Below are positions 31,867-46,211 of a stretch of 46,306 nucleotides of DNA, one piece after another. The position numbers and the translations under genes were made by a program. The DNA is from an uncultured Collinsella sp. (GTDB taxonomy: Bacteria > Actinomycetota > Coriobacteriia > Coriobacteriales > Coriobacteriaceae). The stretch is from positions 1-46,306 of the forward strand of contig CAAELE010000036.1 in assembly GCA_900756765.1 (NCBI GenBank), in the 5' to 3' direction. Under the pieces are notes generated by a model, which was given only the letters and a program-made list of their open reading frames with translations, had not been told where the DNA came from and did no database searches. The stretch's first letter is position 1; every line of letters starts with the position of its first letter.

Positions 31867-33003
31867 ATGCGCCTGCCCATGAATACTTCGCTTGCCACGC
31901 TCAAGCCCTCCGGCATCCGCCGAATCAACGCGCTCGCCGCCCAGCATCCGGGATGCATTGCGCTTGCGCTCGGCGAGCCCGATTTTCCCACGCCCGACGT
32001 GATTAGCGCCGAGGTGACCGCCGCGCTGGACCGCGGTGACACGCATTATCCGCCCAACAACGGTCGTCCTGCCCTGCGCGAGGCGCTTTCCGCATATATG
32101 GGCGACGCGGGCCTTTCGTTTTCTGCTGACGAGGTCATCCTGACCGATGGTGCGACTGAGGCCCTGTCGGCTACGTTTATGGCTATGCTCAATCCAGGCG
32201 ACGAGGTCATCATCCCCACGCCGGCCTTTGGCCTGTACGAGAGCATCGTCGTTGTCAACCACGCCAAAGCGGTCTTTTTGGATACGGAGCCCGCGCAATT
32301 TCAGATTGACGAGGAAGCGCTTCGCGCCTGTGTGACCCCAGCGACCAAGGCCATCGTTATCTGCTCGCCCAACAATCCCACGGGCTGCATCCTCGACGCG
32401 GCATCGCTCGACGCCGTGGCGCGCGTAGCGGAGCAGGCGGGCATCTACGTAGTCTGCGACGACGTATACAACCGCCTCGTCTATGTGGATGGCTACGAGC
32501 GCTTCGCCCAGCGGCACCCGGAGCTGCGTGAGCAGACGGTCATCATTGAGAGCTTCTCCAAGCCCTGGGCCATGACCGGCTGGCGCTTGGGTTGGCTCGC
32601 AGCCGCAGCCCCCGTCATCGCCGAGATCGCAAAGGCCCACCAATACTTAGTATCGAGCGCCGTCTCCTTCGAAATGGACGCGGCGGCCCGAGCCCTCACC
32701 GTCGACCCCACCCCCATGCTCAAAGTCTACCGAGCCCGCCGCAAACGCGTGCTCGCAGCCTTAGACGCCATGGGCTTCGACGTGGTAGAGCCCGCAGGAG
32801 CCTTCTATACCTTCCCAAGCATCAAACAATTCGGCCTAACCAGCGAAGCCTTCTGCATCAAAGCCATCAAAGAAGCAAACGTAGCCCTAGTCCCCGGAGA
32901 CTGCTTTGGAACCGAAGGCCACGTCCGCCTAAGCTACTGCGTCTCCGATAAAGATCTGGACGAAGGACTAGCCCGCCTGTCCAACTTCGTTTCAACCCTG
33001 TAG
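31867..33003 (+). CDS. Class I/II pyridoxal-phosphate aminotransferase
   Basis: A 378-residue fold-type I aminotransferase of the aspartate aminotransferase family. Visible motifs are ALGEPDFPTP, YPPNNGRPALREAL, ICSPNNPTG, YVVCDDVYNRLVY, the PLP-binding K232 in ESFSKPWAMTGWRLGW and the substrate Arg in GHVRLSY. It transfers an amino group to a 2-oxo acid; the amino donor cannot be told. The ATG at 31867 follows AAAGGA. From about base 32,620 the codon style changes abruptly from C/G-ending codons with GAG to A-ending codons with GAA, while the reading frame stays open and the motifs remain in register. This looks like mosaic origin of the 3' third. Confidence 0.93.
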   Translation: MRLPMNTSLATLKPSGIRRINALAAQHPGCIALALGEPDFPTPDVISAEVTAALDRGDTHYPPNNGRPALREALSAYMGDAGLSFSADEVILTDGATEALSATFMAMLNPGDEVIIPTPAFGLYESIVVVNHAKAVFLDTEPAQFQIDEEALRACVTPATKAIVICSPNNPTGCILDAASLDAVARVAEQAGIYVVCDDVYNRLVYVDGYERFAQRHPELREQTVIIESFSKPWAMTGWRLGWLAAAAPVIAEIAKAHQYLVSSAVSFEMDAAARALTVDPTPMLKVYRARRKRVLAALDAMGFDVVEPAGAFYTFPSIKQFGLTSEAFCIKAIKEANVALVPGDCFGTEGHVRLSYCVSDKDLDEGLARLSNFVSTL

Positions 33004-33054
33004 CCCTCAGGGATGCAACACATCAGCCCACCGACCCAAGCATTATGAGTGGGG

Positions 33055-33274
33055 GCGTCAGCCAACGAAAACCCGGGCTGCCCAAAGTCAAGGCAGGCAC
33101 GCGCCGCCGAAGGCCAGGCGCAAGGTTTTCGTAGATTCCGCACGAGCCGAAGAGCACTTAATGTGCTCTTCGTGCGAGCCAGGACTTGACCGAGCGAAAA
33201 CCTTGCGCCCGGCCTTCGGCGGCGCGTGCCGGATGGTGGAATTGTGTGCAGCCCGGTTTTCCGTTGACCGACGC
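33055..33274. repeat. 220-base compound hairpin with AGCACTTAATGTGCT tip, copy 1
   Basis: Three nested arm pairs: 33055-33081 with 33248-33274, 33096-33131 with 33195-33230, and the tip 33140-33175. The outer arms have few mismatches. The tip contains AGCAC-TTAAT-GTGCT and is flanked by TTCCGCACG and AGGACT. The right outer arm runs into the -35 box of the rplJ promoter. A second copy with the same tip but different arms lies at 46212-46306. Confidence 0.8.
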
Positions 33275-33292
33275 CGGGGTCCCCGCCATAAT
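33264..33292 (+). promoter_or_regulatory. Promoter of rplJL
   Basis: A -35 TTGACC (33264-33269) and -10 CATAAT (33287-33292) with a 17-base spacer. The preceding GGTTTTC is also found ahead of the tRNA/tuf and rpmG promoters. Confidence 0.65.
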
Positions 33293-33311
33293 ATTTTCGG
33301 TTCACGCACGA

Positions 33312-33443
33312 ATCCGCTGCCAGAGACAGCCGGTGCAAACGGGCATCGCCCGCGAGCTTAATGGGACATCCCGCCAGCCGAGGTGGTCGAGTAGATATGT
33401 CTTCTCGCCCCCGTCGCTCATGCAGCGCGGGGGCTTTCTTTTT
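33312..33443 (+). promoter_or_regulatory. Ribosomal protein L10 leader
   Basis: The leader shows the L10-binding signature AGACAGCCGGTG at 33324-33335 and TTAATGGGACATCCCGCC with CCGAGGT from 33358 to 33384, as in the Rfam L10_leader family. L10, probably with L7/L12, binds this RNA and lowers expression of rplJL. Here the leader runs into an intrinsic terminator, so control is likely by transcription attenuation. The fold was judged by eye. Confidence 0.8.
33407..33443 (+). terminator. Attenuator ahead of rplJ
   Basis: A GC-rich stem GCCCCCG/CGGGGGC with an inner CGCT/AGCG pair, followed by TTTCTTTTT, inside the rplJ leader 66 bases before the start codon. Confidence 0.8.
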
Positions 33444-33508
33444 GGACATGCCCCCGTCACGTCCTTGTGGCGGACCGTGCCCGGAAAGAATTTGAGGAGG
33501 TGTAATTC

Positions 33509-34030
33509 ATGCCCCAGCAGTACAAAATCGACAAGGTTGCAGAGATCGAGTCCCGTATCGCCGAGAACGCCGGTCTGTTCGTCGTCAACTACAACGGTCT
33601 GACGGTTAAGCAGGCTCAGGAGCTGCGTCATCAGCTTCGCGAGTGCGGCGCCGAGATGAAGGTCTACAAGAACAACCTGGTCAAGATCGCTCTCAAGAAC
33701 CAGGAGCAGCCCGAGCTCGACGAGATCCTCGCCGGCCCCGTCGCTTATGTGTTCTACGAGACCGAGCCGGTCGAGGCCGCTAAGGCCCTTAAGGACTTCT
33801 CTGCTAAGTCCAAGGGCGTCCTTGAGATCAAGGGCGGTATCTCCGACGGCAAGGCCGTTTCCGCTGATGATGTTAAGGCTATCGCCGAGCTGCCCACCAA
33901 GGATCAGCTTCTCGGCCAGATCGCCGGTCTCATCTCCGGTTTCGCTCGCGACATCGCTGTCTGCGTCAACGGCGTTTCCTCTGGTCTCGCTCGTTCGATT
34001 CAGCAGGTCTCCGAGCAGAAGGCAGCCTAG
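33509..34030 (+). CDS. rplJ: 50S ribosomal protein L10
   Basis: A 173-residue L10. The N-terminal rRNA-binding domain contains LFVVNYNGLTVKQAQELRHQ and KVYKNNLVKIALKN; the C-terminal helix ends RSIQQVSEQKAA and binds L7/L12 dimers. It forms the base of the stalk on the large subunit and represses its own operon through the leader upstream. GAGGAGG precedes the ATG at good spacing. In this genome the rplJL pair has its own promoter and attenuator, consistent with its separation from rplKA by about 21.8 kb. Confidence 0.97.
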   Translation: MPQQYKIDKVAEIESRIAENAGLFVVNYNGLTVKQAQELRHQLRECGAEMKVYKNNLVKIALKNQEQPELDEILAGPVAYVFYETEPVEAAKALKDFSAKSKGVLEIKGGISDGKAVSADDVKAIAELPTKDQLLGQIAGLISGFARDIAVCVNGVSSGLARSIQQVSEQKAA

Positions 34031-34132
34031 TCGCTGTTTTCACCCGCGGCGGCAACGCCGCACCCCAGGCGCATTCGCGCTGTGTTTTAACTGATCTCCG
34101 TGCACAGGCACGGAAACCGAAAGGACTTAGAA

Positions 34133-34510
34133 ATGGCTAAGCTTACCACCGATGAGATCATCGATGCTCTTAAGGAAATGACCCTTCTCGAGGCTTCCGA
34201 GCTCGTCAAGGCTATCGAGGACACCTTCGGCGTTTCCGCCGCTGCTCCTGCCGCTGTTGTCGCCGCTCCTGCTGCTGGCGCTGCTGAGGCCGAGGAGAAG
34301 ACCGAGTTTGACGTCGTGCTCGAGGGCTTCGGCGACAACAAGATCCAGGTCATCAAGGCCGTCCGTGAGCTCACCAACCTTGGCCTGAAGGAGGCCAAGG
34401 AGGTCGTCGAGGGCGCTCCCAAGGCTGTTCTCGAGGGTGCCAAGAAGGAGGACGCCGAGGCTGCCAAGGAGAAGCTCGAGGCTGCTGGCGCTGCTGTCAC
34501 CCTCAAGTAA
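34133..34510 (+). CDS. rplL: 50S ribosomal protein L7/L12
   Basis: A 125-residue L7/L12. The N-terminal dimer domain is followed by an Ala-rich hinge (AAAPAAVVAAPAAGAAEAEE) and the C-terminal factor-binding domain with EFDVVLEGFGDNKIQVIKAV. It recruits translation GTPases to the ribosome. The ATG at 34133 has AAAGGA at good spacing; an earlier in-frame ATG has none. A terminator follows 29 bases after the stop, so the galU and rpoBC genes are probably transcribed separately. Confidence 0.97.
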   Translation: MAKLTTDEIIDALKEMTLLEASELVKAIEDTFGVSAAAPAAVVAAPAAGAAEAEEKTEFDVVLEGFGDNKIQVIKAVRELTNLGLKEAKEVVEGAPKAVLEGAKKEDAEAAKEKLEAAGAAVTLK

Positions 34511-34538
34511 TCAGGCTTTCTCGCCAGATTTCTTTGCA

Positions 34539-34576
34539 GACGGGACTCGCTATGCGAGCCCCGTCTTTTTTGTTTT
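34539..34576 (+). terminator. rplJL terminator
   Basis: A 12-bp stem (GACGGGACTCGC against GCGAGCCCCGTC, one A-C mismatch) followed by six T residues and TGTTTT. Confidence 0.85.
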
Positions 34577-34823
34577 GGCCTCTCATTCCCATTGCTCGGC
34601 ACGCAGAACACCGTTGTCTTCGCCGTGTCAATCCCGTTACCGCTGGGGCGTAAAATTGCACCATTCGAGCAATAATTTGCGTTGACCTGCTGAAGAATTG
34701 CGTTTGCCTTACGGCGACGTATGTCTCCGGCGGTAAGATACTTCGGTATCGCAATTTGGTCTGCGGCCGCCGTGCCGCACGCACAGGGCGCATTCTGCGC
34801 CTGCGAAAGGATCCTTGAATAAC

Positions 34824-35732
34824 ATGAAGGCAATCATCCCCGCCGCCGGTCTTGGCACGCGTTTTCTGCCTGGCACCAAGTGCACGCCCAAAGAGATGCT
34901 GCCGGTGCTCGACAAGCCGGTCATTCAGTATGTCGTCGAGGAGGCGCTCGACCCCGAGGAGGTCGATGACGCCATCATCGTTACCTCTCCCGGTAAGCCC
35001 GAGCTGCTGAGCTACTTCCAGCCCGATCGCTCGCTCGAGAATCTGCTGCGCGAGCGCGGTAAGGACGCCTACGCCGACGCCGTCGCCCATGCGGGCGGTA
35101 TGCCGGTCGACTTCCGTTATCAGTACGAGCCCAAGGGCCTCGGCCATGCTATCCGCTCTGCTGCCGACGCCGTGGCAGGGGAGAACTTCCTGGTTCTTCT
35201 GGGCGACTACGTTGTGCCTAATCGCGACATCTGCGACAAGATGCTCGCCGTTTCCAAGGAGCACGGTGGAGCTTCGGTTATCGCCGTCGCTGCTTGCTCG
35301 CCCGAGGAAGTCAGCCGCTACGGCGTTATCGCCGGTGAGCGCGTCGGTTCGCTCGAGGGTGCCGAGGACGTTGCCGATGCTGAGCCGGGCGCTGTCTGGC
35401 GTATCGGCGGTCTGGTCGAGAAGCCCGCTCCCGAGGCTGCTCCGTCCAACCTGTACATCGTCGGTCGCTACCTGCTGAGCCCGCTGGTCATGGACCTGCT
35501 GGCAGATCAGCAGGCCGGCAAGGGCGGCGAGATCCAGCTCACCGACGCCATGGCCCGTTCGCTTGACCGTGAGGCCATGTACGCTGTCGTCATCGACCCG
35601 CTCTCGGGCTACGACACCGGCACTCCCTCTGGCTGGATGGCCACCAACGCCCTCATGGCTGCAAGCGACCCCCGCTTTGCCGATGCCTTCTGGGACGCCA
35701 TCGACGAGCGCGGCGGATTGATGCGCAAGTAA
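34824..35732 (+). CDS. galU: UTP-glucose-1-phosphate uridylyltransferase
   Basis: A 302-residue GalU. It begins MKAIIPAAGLGTRFLPGTKC, the nucleotide-binding loop, with FLVLLGDYV and GYDTGTPSGW further on. It makes UDP-glucose from glucose 1-phosphate and UTP for envelope sugars and galactose use. The ATG at 34824 fits the family start; AAAGGA lies 12 bases before it. A TTG three codons earlier sits closer to that signal and could be used instead. The gene lies between rplL and rpoB, a place where galU is not usually found. Confidence 0.95.
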   Translation: MKAIIPAAGLGTRFLPGTKCTPKEMLPVLDKPVIQYVVEEALDPEEVDDAIIVTSPGKPELLSYFQPDRSLENLLRERGKDAYADAVAHAGGMPVDFRYQYEPKGLGHAIRSAADAVAGENFLVLLGDYVVPNRDICDKMLAVSKEHGGASVIAVAACSPEEVSRYGVIAGERVGSLEGAEDVADAEPGAVWRIGGLVEKPAPEAAPSNLYIVGRYLLSPLVMDLLADQQAGKGGEIQLTDAMARSLDREAMYAVVIDPLSGYDTGTPSGWMATNALMAASDPRFADAFWDAIDERGGLMRK

Positions 35733-35752
35733 GCCTTCGGGCATCGACATTT

Positions 35753-35784
35753 ACGGGCGCGGACCTCGGTTCGCGCCCGTTTTT
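35753..35784 (+). terminator. galU terminator
   Basis: A perfect 9-bp stem (ACGGGCGCG and its complement, 10-base loop) followed by TTTTAAT, 20 bases after the stop codon. Confidence 0.85.
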
Positions 35785-35828
35785 AATAAGAGCAGCGATT
35801 GCCGGCTCTCTGTTCACAGAAAATATAT

Positions 35829-35840
35829 GAACAGATGTTC
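35829..35840. promoter_or_regulatory. LexA-like box between galU and rpoB
   Basis: GAACAGATGTTC matches the Gram-positive LexA core GAAC-N4-GTTC exactly; with flanks it reads TGAACAGATGTTCG. A further TGTTC lies about 20 bases upstream. It sits 180 bases before rpoB in an A/T-rich stretch. It may be coincidence. Confidence 0.3.
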
Positions 35841-36019
35841 GATATACATATATCTACCTGCGTGTTTTCTGTCGAAAAACTTTGCTACTCCAAAAACTCA
35901 ATCGCGTCAAGGCTTTTCTTGCCCAACGGTCGGTACCTGATAAACTATTAGGTTGCGATAACTGGCGAAGCTATGCCTCGCCAACCCACCGAGCATTTCC
36001 GTGAAGGAGGAAAAACCTG

Positions 36020-39511
<3,492 letters not shown>

Positions 39512-39517
39512 TTGACT

Positions 39518-43996
<4,479 letters not shown>

Positions 43997-44040
43997 TTAG
44001 TTCCGCCGTTCTAACGAACGGCGGCGACCTCCGTCGCTGC

Positions 44041-44140
44041 GCGGCCCCCAGAGCTACAATCTGTCATTCAAAAGGCAGGGCATGACCAAAAGGTCAATGC
44101 CCTGCCTTTTTCATGCCATCTTGTACGCTCTGGGGGCCGC
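44041..44140 (+). repeat. Compound hairpin with GGTCAATGC tip, copy 2
   Basis: Outer arms GCGGCCCCCAGAGC (44041-44054) and its complement (44127-44140) enclose the rpoC terminator hairpin. The tip shares GCATGACC-AAAA-GGTCAATGC with the element at 25029-25131. A separate simple hairpin (CCGCCGTTC and complement) lies at 44003-44024. The gene-free stretch to 44,306 also holds a REP-like repeat and the sigma promoter. Confidence 0.7.
44070..44111 (+). terminator. rpoBC terminator
   Basis: A stem AAAGGCAGGGCAT/ATGCCCTGCCTTT with an inner GACC/GGTC pair, followed by TTTTTC, about 75 bases after the rpoC stop. Confidence 0.85.
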
Positions 44141-44181
44141 TCGCTTGCGTATGCTCAACCTGTTGCGTTCCGTTGATCCCT

Positions 44182-44208
44182 TGCCAAAAAGGGACAGGTT
44201 TATTTTGG
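44182..44208 (+). repeat. REP-like repeat (GGGACAGG core) before the sigma gene
   Basis: A 27-base sequence with the ends TGCCAA and TATTTTGG and the core GGGACAGG. The reverse complement, with one mismatch, lies at 46137-46163, so the two copies bracket the sigma/anti-sigma pair in opposite orientation. The core is shared with the terminator-like repeats at 11.8, 14.5 and 15.4 kb. Confidence 0.7.
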
Positions 44209-44229
44209 TAGGTTTTTCCTGCTTGAATT

Positions 44230-44258
44230 TGAAACATTCCGTTCGGTCAAAGCGTATC
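44230..44258 (+). promoter_or_regulatory. ECF-type promoter of the sigma factor gene
   Basis: TGAAAC (44230-44235) and CGTATC (44253-44258) with a 17-base spacer match the classic ECF sigma consensus (TGAAAC, then CGT). It lies 49 bases before the sigma start codon, suggesting autoregulation. Confidence 0.65.
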
Positions 44259-44306
44259 TATGGTGAGGGCCTCATCGAGAACCATTATCGTCACCGGGAG
44301 GTGATT

Positions 44307-44825
44307 ATGGAAGAACAAGCTTTTAGACAGGCAGTCGAAGATCACCGGGATGTCGTGTTTCGAATCGCATTGACGTATCTGCGCGATCGTGCTGACGCCG
44401 ATGATGTCGCTCAAGATGTCTTTCTGAAGTTACTCAAAAGCGATGCGCAATTTGAAAGCTGGGAACATCTTCGTCGATGGCTTATCCGGGTCACGATCAA
44501 TGAATGCAAATCGCTCTTTCGAAAGCCATGGAGGCGTGTGGAGGATATTGAGAATCTGGCCGATTCGCTTTCGACGGCGCAGGAGGAGACCAAGGCGGTC
44601 CTGTCAGACGTTATGCGACTTCCTGAGCGATTCCGTATTCCTATCGTGCTCTATTACTATCTGGGCTTCTCGACTTCAGAAATTGCCGAGTTACTGCATG
44701 TGCCAGCCGCGACCGTTCGAACGCGTTTAGCTCGCGGCAGATCGAAGCTCAAGTTCATCCTAGAGGAGGGCGACCGTGAAATCCAACCAGATCAAGCAGG
44801 CCTTCGAGTCCGTCCAAGCCGATAG
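44307..44825 (+). CDS. ECF RNA polymerase sigma factor
   Basis: A 172-residue sigma-70 family protein with only regions 2 and 4. Region 2 spans about 13-80 with DDVAQDVFLKLLKS and the -10-binding part; region 4 spans about 108-155 with LYYYLGFSTSEIAELLHV and RTRLARGRSKLK. It should recruit polymerase to a small stress or envelope regulon. The ATG at 44307 has GGGAGG at good spacing; the long in-frame sequence upstream overlaps the rpoC terminator and is not coding. The downstream anti-sigma gene overlaps its last 50 bases. A matching promoter lies upstream. Confidence 0.93.
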   Translation: MEEQAFRQAVEDHRDVVFRIALTYLRDRADADDVAQDVFLKLLKSDAQFESWEHLRRWLIRVTINECKSLFRKPWRRVEDIENLADSLSTAQEETKAVLSDVMRLPERFRIPIVLYYYLGFSTSEIAELLHVPAATVRTRLARGRSKLKFILEEGDREIQPDQAGLRVRPSR

Positions 44826-45852
44826 CGATCTTGCTGACCGTGTTTTTTATGCCGCTGCTGGCGAGCCGCTTCGCCGAAAGGGTCACGCGAAGCCTCTGTA
44901 TGTTGCCGTAATCGGATGTCTTGCCGGAGTGCTGGCGACCGGAGGGGTCGCCTACGCTGTTGTCAATTCCAGTTATTTTGCCTCTGCCTGGGGAAACCAT
45001 GGCAACGGAGAGTCCGTTACCTGGACTCAAGGTGGCTCGTCGGGGACTAAATATACCTACACCAGAGAGTTTGGTGATGGTATCGCGCCCCAAAGCTTGG
45101 AGGGTTCAGTACAGAAGGTCAATCTGTCCGTCGAGGGCAACGGCTATACACTCGACATTCATGATATGGCTATCGACCAAAACGGCTGCGGTGCTGTGAC
45201 GTTTACGCTGTCCAATCCAAATGGTGTTAACTACTACAAGCCGGCAGCAGAGACAGGCGAACTTGTTCTCTATGGTGAAGAAGAACAAGGCATCGGTACA
45301 CCCAGCATGAACTTCGGCGAGGAATGGGCTGATACACGCTGCACCATTGATAAGGACACATCAAGCGATACTGTCATTAATGGCACGATGTACTTTGCTT
45401 CTATGGATCGCGAGCGAGGTTTTCAACATGCGGTCACCTGGAATATCTCGTGGACCGAGGGCGAAGGAGAGGATGCGAAGCCGTTCGAGGCATCGACACC
45501 CGAGTTTAGCGTTGGAGCGTACGTCGATACTAAGGAACTCCGCTCCGATGACACGCCTCTCGAGATCAGCCCGTTTTCCATCCAGACGCACATCGATGAT
45601 CTGGGCATTGACGCAGTCACGAAGAAGTTGACGGTTACCTACAAGGATGGATCGGAGCAGATTATCGAAGATGACGACGCAGGGGCGTTCAACTTATATT
45701 TTTCTTATACGCGCAATAGCGGAGAGAACATCTGGGTGCCAACGAAGTTGATTGATGTCGACCAAGTGGTCTCAGTAACGCTTGAGGGCACACGCTGCAC
45801 TTCAACAGGGGGCGCCGAAACGTCGGAACCCTTTGCCATCGTCTATTCGTAA
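44776..45852 (+). CDS. Membrane anti-sigma factor (DUF4179-like)
   Basis: A 358-residue membrane protein. Residues 1-40 are cytoplasmic and charged, the probable sigma-binding part; residues 41-63 form a single membrane segment (PLYVAVIGCLAGVLATGGVA); about 290 residues are outside, rich in beta strands, Asp, Glu and Thr. This layout and the position behind an ECF gene fit the DUF4179/anti-sigma group. It probably holds the sigma factor at the membrane until an external signal releases it. The start is GTG at 44776, preceded by GAGGAGGG, inside the end of the sigma gene, which indicates translational coupling. The external signal is unknown, and no protease site can be named. Confidence 0.85.
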   Translation: MKSNQIKQAFESVQADSDLADRVFYAAAGEPLRRKGHAKPLYVAVIGCLAGVLATGGVAYAVVNSSYFASAWGNHGNGESVTWTQGGSSGTKYTYTREFGDGIAPQSLEGSVQKVNLSVEGNGYTLDIHDMAIDQNGCGAVTFTLSNPNGVNYYKPAAETGELVLYGEEEQGIGTPSMNFGEEWADTRCTIDKDTSSDTVINGTMYFASMDRERGFQHAVTWNISWTEGEGEDAKPFEASTPEFSVGAYVDTKELRSDDTPLEISPFSIQTHIDDLGIDAVTKKLTVTYKDGSEQIIEDDDAGAFNLYFSYTRNSGENIWVPTKLIDVDQVVSVTLEGTRCTSTGGAETSEPFAIVYS

Positions 45853-45856
45853 GATT

Positions 45857-45892
45857 TGGGGCCGCTTCCTACTAGGGGAAACGGCCCATTTT
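45857..45892 (+). terminator. Terminator of the sigma/anti-sigma operon
   Basis: TGGGGCCG and CGGCCCA with an inner TCCT/AGGG pair, followed by TTTT, a few bases after the anti-sigma stop. An alternative hairpin GCCCATTT/AAATGGGC at 45884-45905 overlaps its right arm. Confidence 0.6.
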
Positions 45893-45932
45893 GCGTTAAA
45901 TGGGCGGTTATTATGAGTGATATTCGTCTGAA

Positions 45933-46064
45933 TTTCGGAAGTATGCGGCAAAATCTCGATGGGTCGACCACGCCGCATATGCTCAAGCGCTCTACCTTCG
46001 GGTTTATTATCGCAAAACCCCGGTGTGCTCGGCAGGTCCAGAATTTGCCGCATACTTCCGAAAG
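45933..46064. repeat. 132-base compound inverted repeat
   Basis: Perfect or nearly perfect arms of about 23 bases starting TTTCGGAAGTATGCGGCAAA pair across 85 bases; the centre has a further CGGGTTT/AAAACCCCG hairpin. The stretch from 45,893 to the window end holds no convincing gene, only this repeat, the REP-like repeat and the next compound hairpin. Confidence 0.75.
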
Positions 46065-46136
46065 CGCCGCCGATTTCCCTATGACAGATGAGGGCGGATC
46101 ACCGCTGGAGCGCGACTTTTCCGCAGATAAAACCGA

Positions 46137-46163
46137 CCAAAATAAACCTGTCCCTTATTGGCA
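46137..46163 (-). repeat. REP-like repeat (GGGACAGG core) after the anti-sigma gene
   Basis: The inverted copy of the repeat at 44182-44208, differing at one of 27 positions, with similarity extending a few bases on either side. Confidence 0.7.
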
Positions 46164-46211
46164 GGTAACGTTGCCCCGACGAGCGCGTCGGATTCCCGGT
46201 CCGGGCGGCCC

